Source: Nocardioides bizhenqiangii (lineage in GTDB: Bacteria; Actinomycetota; Actinomycetes; Propionibacteriales; Nocardioidaceae). From it: a stretch of DNA of 64,000 nt. The position numbers and the translations under genes are program-made. Shown piece after piece: positions 61,066-64,000 of this stretch; the first letter of the stretch is position 1, and each line of letters starts with the position of its first letter. The DNA lies in assembly GCF_034661235.1 (NCBI RefSeq), contig NZ_CP141059.1, positions 1,983,501 through 2,047,500 on the forward strand, given 5' to 3'. Below the pieces are notes generated by a model. It saw only the letters and a list, made by a program, of their open reading frames with translations, ran no database searches and was not told the DNA's origin.

Positions 61066-61451
61066 CCTGCTGCTCCCTTGTGCTCGTTCTTGTCGGTGTC
61101 TGTCCTGGCTGTGCTGTCGTCCCGGCTCTGGAGCCGGTCGAGGAGCGCGTCCAGCCGCTGATAGCGCTCCTCCGCCTGTTGGCGGTACCGCTCGATCCAC
61201 TTCGTCATCAGGTCGAAGACCTCCGCATCCAGGTGCACCGGGCGCCGTTGGGCGTCCCGGCTTCGGCTGACCAGGCCGGCTTCCTCCAGCACCTGGATGT
61301 GCTTGGAGACCGCCTGCAGTGAGACGTCGTACGGCGCTGCCAGCTCGCTCACCGTCGCGTCGCCGGCCGCCAGCCGGGCGACCATGTCGCGCCGGGTGGG
61401 GTCGGCGAGCGCGGAGAAGACCCGCGACAGCCGGTCCTCGTGTTCAACCAT
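61062..61451 (-). CDS. ArsR-family regulator of the SRPBCC operon
   Basis: This 129-residue winged-helix regulator has RVFSALADPTRRDMVARLAAGDATVSELAAPYDVSLQAVSKHIQVLEEAGLVSRSRDAQRRPVHL, the standard ArsR layout without the CxC metal motif, so a non-metal signal is likely. The ATG at 61451 lies inside a TCAACC-n4-GGTTGA palindrome; a second copy is 41 bp away, so it probably represses its own operon. It starts the ArsR-SRPBCC-maleylpyruvate isomerase-like operon. The effector is unknown. The C terminus is polar and repeat-like, ending DKNEHKGAAG. Confidence 0.94.
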   Translation of the reverse strand: MVEHEDRLSRVFSALADPTRRDMVARLAAGDATVSELAAPYDVSLQAVSKHIQVLEEAGLVSRSRDAQRRPVHLDAEVFDLMTKWIERYRQQAEERYQRLDALLDRLQSRDDSTARTDTDKNEHKGAAG

Positions 61452-61459
61452 GCGGTTGA
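61444..61459. promoter_or_regulatory. Proximal ArsR operator, TCAACC-n4-GGTTGA
   Basis: A perfect 6-bp inverted repeat with a 4-nt spacer (ATGC) covers the ArsR start codon. An identical-arm copy lies at 61485-61500. Confidence 0.7.
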
Positions 61460-61484
61460 GTACAGCACGGGGACGGCAGCGTTG

Positions 61485-61500
61485 TCAACCGTTTGGTTGA
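61485..61500. promoter_or_regulatory. Distal ArsR operator, TCAACC-n4-GGTTGA
   Basis: Same arms as the proximal site with spacer GTTT. Centres are 41 bp apart, about four helical turns, so both dimers would face the same side. GAGTAC follows GGTT in both sites. Confidence 0.7.
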
Positions 61501-61638
61501 GTACGCCTCGGCGGCTGTGAACGGCGAGGGTCTCGGCGCCCTCACGTGAAAGTCGCCCTCACGTTCACCGATGAGTTCCCCGCTGGTTCGCGGTCGGTAC
61601 GCCGTTGCCCAGACCGCACTCAACCGAGGAGGCACCCG

Positions 61639-62310
61639 TTGAAGCTCCTACTCACCTCTGGCGGGGTCACGAACGCGAGCATCGAGAAGGCGCTGATCGA
61701 GCTGCTGGGCAAGCCGATTGCCGAGTCCGATGCTCTCTGTGTCCCGACGGCGCAGTGGGGGCACCCGAACCCGATGTGCGGTCCCGCTGGCGTGCGGGAT
61801 TTCGTCGTCGGTGAGCCGCCCCGGCTCATGGCCGGCATGGGCTGGAAGTCGGTGGGCGTGCTCGAGCTCACCGCGCTGCCCACCATCGGCGAGGAGCGGT
61901 GGGTGCCCTGGGTTCGGGAGGCCGACGTGTTGCTGGTGGACGGTGGGGACGCGACGTACCTGTGCCACTGGATGCGAGAGTCAGGATTGGCGGAGCTCCT
62001 GCCGTCACTGCCGGCCAAGGTCTGGGTGGGATTGAGTGCCGGCAGCATGGTGATGACGCCGCGGATCGGTGCCGAGTTCGTTGAGTGGCCGTCGGCGCCG
62101 GATGACCGCACGCTGGGTCTCGTCGACTTCTCGATCTTCCCCCACCTGAATCACGAGATGATGCCGGAGAACACCCTGCCCGTGGCTGAGAAGTGGGCTG
62201 AAGGGATCGATGGTCCGGCGTACGCCATCGACGACCAGACAGCCATCGTGGTGGCAGATGGCGCGGTCGAGGTTGTTTCCGAAGGGCAGTGGAAGCTACT
62301 GCACCCCTAG
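61639..62310 (+). CDS. Peptidase E / type 1 glutamine amidotransferase-like protein (S51)
   Basis: This 223-residue protein resembles the S51 dipeptidase E family. SGGVTNASIEKALIELLG opens the fold, LLVDGGDATYLCHWM follows, and the nucleophile Ser is in VGLSAGSM. FSIFPHLNHEM supplies the second catalytic region. Peptidase E cleaves Asp-X dipeptides; some family members act on other substrates. The start is TTG at 61639 because GAGGAGG lies 6 nt upstream and the N-terminal strand begins LKLLLTSGG; an upstream ATG at 61546 lies in unrelated sequence. It faces away from the ArsR operon and converges with the MocR gene. Confidence 0.88.
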   Translation: MKLLLTSGGVTNASIEKALIELLGKPIAESDALCVPTAQWGHPNPMCGPAGVRDFVVGEPPRLMAGMGWKSVGVLELTALPTIGEERWVPWVREADVLLVDGGDATYLCHWMRESGLAELLPSLPAKVWVGLSAGSMVMTPRIGAEFVEWPSAPDDRTLGLVDFSIFPHLNHEMMPENTLPVAEKWAEGIDGPAYAIDDQTAIVVADGAVEVVSEGQWKLLHP

Positions 62311-62375
62311 CTCGGCGAGGGAACGGGCGAAGCAGTTCCGGCACAGCGACATCCCTTGATGAACCTGCAGCGCCA

Positions 62376-63704
62376 TCAACCTTTGAGGCCGCGGGCCATC
62401 GCCGCGAGCGCGCGATCCAGCTCGGCGTCGGTGACGCCGCCGAAACCGACGACCAAGCCGCTCATCCGGTTCGAGCGGCAGTAGTTGGCGATCGGAGCGA
62501 CCTCGAAGCCGGCGTCGCGCGCGGCGGCGACCGCCCGGCGCACGGCGGGGGCGGGGAGCAACCAGGTCGAGTACATGCCGGCCGCGGGACCGGCCGGTTC
62601 GCCGTACGGCGCGAGCACCTCGGCCACCCGCGGAGCTCGGTCGGCGTAGACCCGCCGCGCGGTGCGCACCACCTTGTCGACCCAGCCCTCGCGGAGCAGG
62701 GCCAGCAGGGCGCGTTGGGCGGGCCAGGAGGGCATGTCGTAGGTGTGCTCGCGATGCTCGACGAGAGCGGAGAGGAGTCCCGGGGGAGGGACCATCCACC
62801 CCACCCGCAGGCCGGGACCGACCGACTTGGACGCCGTGCCGAGGTAGGCGACCCGGGTGCGGTCGAGGGAAGCGAGCGCCGGGATCGGCGCGACGTCGTA
62901 GCGGAACTCGGAGTCGTAGTCGTCCTCGACGACGAACGCGTCGTGGTCGCGCGCCGCGGCGAGGAGGGCGAGTCTGTCGGTTGCCGGCATCACGTAGCCG
63001 AGCGGGTGCTGATGGGCCGGGGTGACGTACGCGGCGGCCAGCCCCGGCATCGCGATCGGGCCGGTCGGCGGCAGGTCGACGACGTCGCGGCCGGCGACGC
63101 GGACGCACTCGACGGCTGCGCGGTAGCCGGGGTCCTGCACGCCGATCGGGCCCGGCGGCAGGTGGGGGAGCAGCTGGCGGAGGCCGTCGGTCGTGCCGGA
63201 GGTGAGGAGCACCTCGTCCGGGTCCACGGTCAGCCCTCGGGTGCGGCCCAGCCGCTCGGCGATCGCGTCCCGGAGCTCGACGATGCCGCGCGAGTCGGGA
63301 TAGCCCAGCGGCGGTGTCGCCGCCGAGACCTCCCGCCAGGCGCGTCGCCAGCCGGCCGCGTGGCGCGGGTCGACCCACGGCGATCCGAGGTCGAGCGAGA
63401 TCAGGTCCGGAGTGGTCGGTCGGTGGACGCGCCGCCGGGCGGCGGCCTGCGGAGCGCCACCCGAGGCCACGAAGGTGCCGGCTCCCTGCTGGGCGGTGAC
63501 CCAGCCCTCGGCGAGCAGCTGGTCGTAGGCCTGCTCGGTGACCGACCGGGCCACCCCGAGGTCGGCCGCCAGTGCACGGGTGCTCGGGAGCCGGTCGCCG
63601 GGCGCGAGGGTCCCGGCGACGACGAGGTCGCGGACCTGCGTCGACAGCTGGACGCCGAGAGGCTCGGGCTGGTCGCGGTCCAGTCGGACCGGAAGCGTCT
63701 TCAT
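62376..63704 (-). CDS. MocR/PdxR-type GntR regulator with aminotransferase domain
   Basis: This 442-residue regulator has an N-terminal GntR winged helix (about residues 13-75, LGVQLSTQVRDLVVAG and RSVTEQAYDQLLAEGWV) fused to a class I aminotransferase fold. LGTASKSVGPGLRVGW places the PLP-linked Lys at residue 293, and VVEDDYDSEFRYD has the conserved Asp/Tyr region. MocR proteins sense PLP or amino-acid-type effectors; PdxR members control vitamin B6 genes. It is divergent from a flavin split-barrel gene, so it may regulate that gene. The ATG at 63704 has AGGA 6 nt upstream. An earlier start at 63752 lies over the promoter region. Confidence 0.93.
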   Translation of the reverse strand: MKTLPVRLDRDQPEPLGVQLSTQVRDLVVAGTLAPGDRLPSTRALAADLGVARSVTEQAYDQLLAEGWVTAQQGAGTFVASGGAPQAAARRRVHRPTTPDLISLDLGSPWVDPRHAAGWRRAWREVSAATPPLGYPDSRGIVELRDAIAERLGRTRGLTVDPDEVLLTSGTTDGLRQLLPHLPPGPIGVQDPGYRAAVECVRVAGRDVVDLPPTGPIAMPGLAAAYVTPAHQHPLGYVMPATDRLALLAAARDHDAFVVEDDYDSEFRYDVAPIPALASLDRTRVAYLGTASKSVGPGLRVGWMVPPPGLLSALVEHREHTYDMPSWPAQRALLALLREGWVDKVVRTARRVYADRAPRVAEVLAPYGEPAGPAAGMYSTWLLPAPAVRRAVAAARDAGFEVAPIANYCRSNRMSGLVVGFGGVTDAELDRALAAMARGLKG

Positions 63705-63710
63705 GAGTGT

Positions 63711-63764
63711 CCTGTCAGAATCGATGAAAAGTGGCCCGTGACCACAGGCCAATACTTCGACAGG
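63711..63764. promoter_or_regulatory. MocR-PPOX intergenic region with inverted repeats
   Basis: CCTGTC (63711-63716) and GACAGG (63759-63764) mark the ends of the region. Inside, AAGT-GGCC (63729-63736) faces GGCC-AATACTT (63747-63757). These could be MocR sites for control of both divergent genes; no consensus was confirmed. Confidence 0.35.
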
Positions 63765-63772
63765 CTAGTCCC

Positions 63773-64000
63773 ATGTCCATCCTGTCGCCCACCCAGCGGA
63801 CCACCGTCACCCGGGAGACGAAGCGCGCCGTCGCGGGGCGGAGCCGGATGCTGGCGCTTCTCGGCGATGCCCTCGTCGCCCACCTCGGTGTCGTCGTGGT
63901 CCGCGACGGCGTGACCCATCCGGTGGTGCTGCCGATCGCCTTCGCCGTCGACCCGGACGGACCCGACGCCGACGGCACCCTCTACCTGCACGGCTCGACC
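63773..64000 (+). CDS. FMN-binding split-barrel (pyridoxamine 5'-phosphate oxidase-like) protein, N-terminal part
   Basis: Only 76 codons lie in the window and the gene runs off its end. The frame starts MSILSPTQRTTVTRETKRA, continues LALLGDALVAHLGVVVVRDGVTHPVVLPIAFAVD and ends LYLHGST. This resembles the pyridoxamine 5'-phosphate oxidase-like family (FMN or F420 split barrels), especially the short actinobacterial proteins with a PVVLPxAF strand. The neighbouring divergent MocR/PdxR-type regulator supports a link to vitamin B6 or an amino compound. The reaction is unknown. The start at 63773 fits the divergent arrangement. No full-length domain can be checked here. Confidence 0.75.
   Translation, partial: MSILSPTQRTTVTRETKRAVAGRSRMLALLGDALVAHLGVVVVRDGVTHPVVLPIAFAVDPDGPDADGTLYLHGST

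Noticed and set aside
1..64000. tRNA, rRNA or integrase genes
   Set aside because: No typical T-loop sequence, rRNA segment or integrase motif was found on reading; this was by eye only.

Overview
The window is high-GC actinobacterial chromosome. Gene order, GlnR-type nitrogen control, probable F420 and mycofactocin-linked oxidoreductases, many GTG/TTG starts, and -10 hexamers placed just before start codons all suggest a Nocardioides-like member of the Nocardioidaceae. That assignment is an inference from gene content and style, not a database match. No rRNA, tRNA, CRISPR array, phage or intact insertion sequence was seen.

Region 1 (1-5.1 kb) is a small oxidative catabolism module: the end of a zinc alcohol dehydrogenase, a two-domain Old Yellow Enzyme-type flavoprotein, a SnoaL-like protein, a TetR regulator, and a convergent cytochrome P450-ferredoxin pair with a palindromic operator at its promoter. 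About 870 bp without a convincing gene follow (5.1-5.97 kb), containing three strong inverted-repeat structures. A membrane protein and a two-component system come next (6-8.6 kb).

Region 2 (8.7-24.4 kb) is the conserved actinobacterial glnA-RDD-DUF4191-lipA-lipB-epimerase-sucB/dlaT-lpdA-pepA-gcvT block. It joins nitrogen assimilation (glnA under a clear double GlnR box) to lipoate synthesis and the lipoate-dependent enzymes (E2, E3, glycine cleavage T protein). An ABC transporter pair and a DinB-like gene sit between lipA and lipB.

Region 3 (24.4-53.5 kb) is a second conserved block: thyA-folA, dapA-rnj, ftsK-rodZ-like, rimO-pgsA, cinA-clgR, then htpX. Large secreted enzymes are interleaved with it: a sulfatase before dapA, an M4 metalloprotease between rnj and ftsK, and a 2653-residue nuclease/nucleotidase between pgsA and cinA. 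The last carries a lamin-tail domain, an ExeM/NucH-like nuclease, two complete 5'-nucleotidase units with different codon styles, and four Ig-like repeats. It is the most unusual gene in the window.

Region 4 (53.5-64 kb) holds the lhr-nei DNA repair pair, several small enzymes (VOC proteins, TfoX-like protein, class F sortase), an ArsR-SRPBCC-maleylpyruvate isomerase-like operon with twin operators, a peptidase E homologue, and a MocR-type regulator divergent from a truncated flavin split-barrel gene.

Intergenic DNA holds several palindromic or tandem elements (25.71-25.88, 40.26-40.39 and 51.62-51.73 kb) that look like dispersed small repeats rather than genes. At least eleven genes have a TAnnnT hexamer 6-8 nt before the start codon, which points to widespread leaderless transcription.
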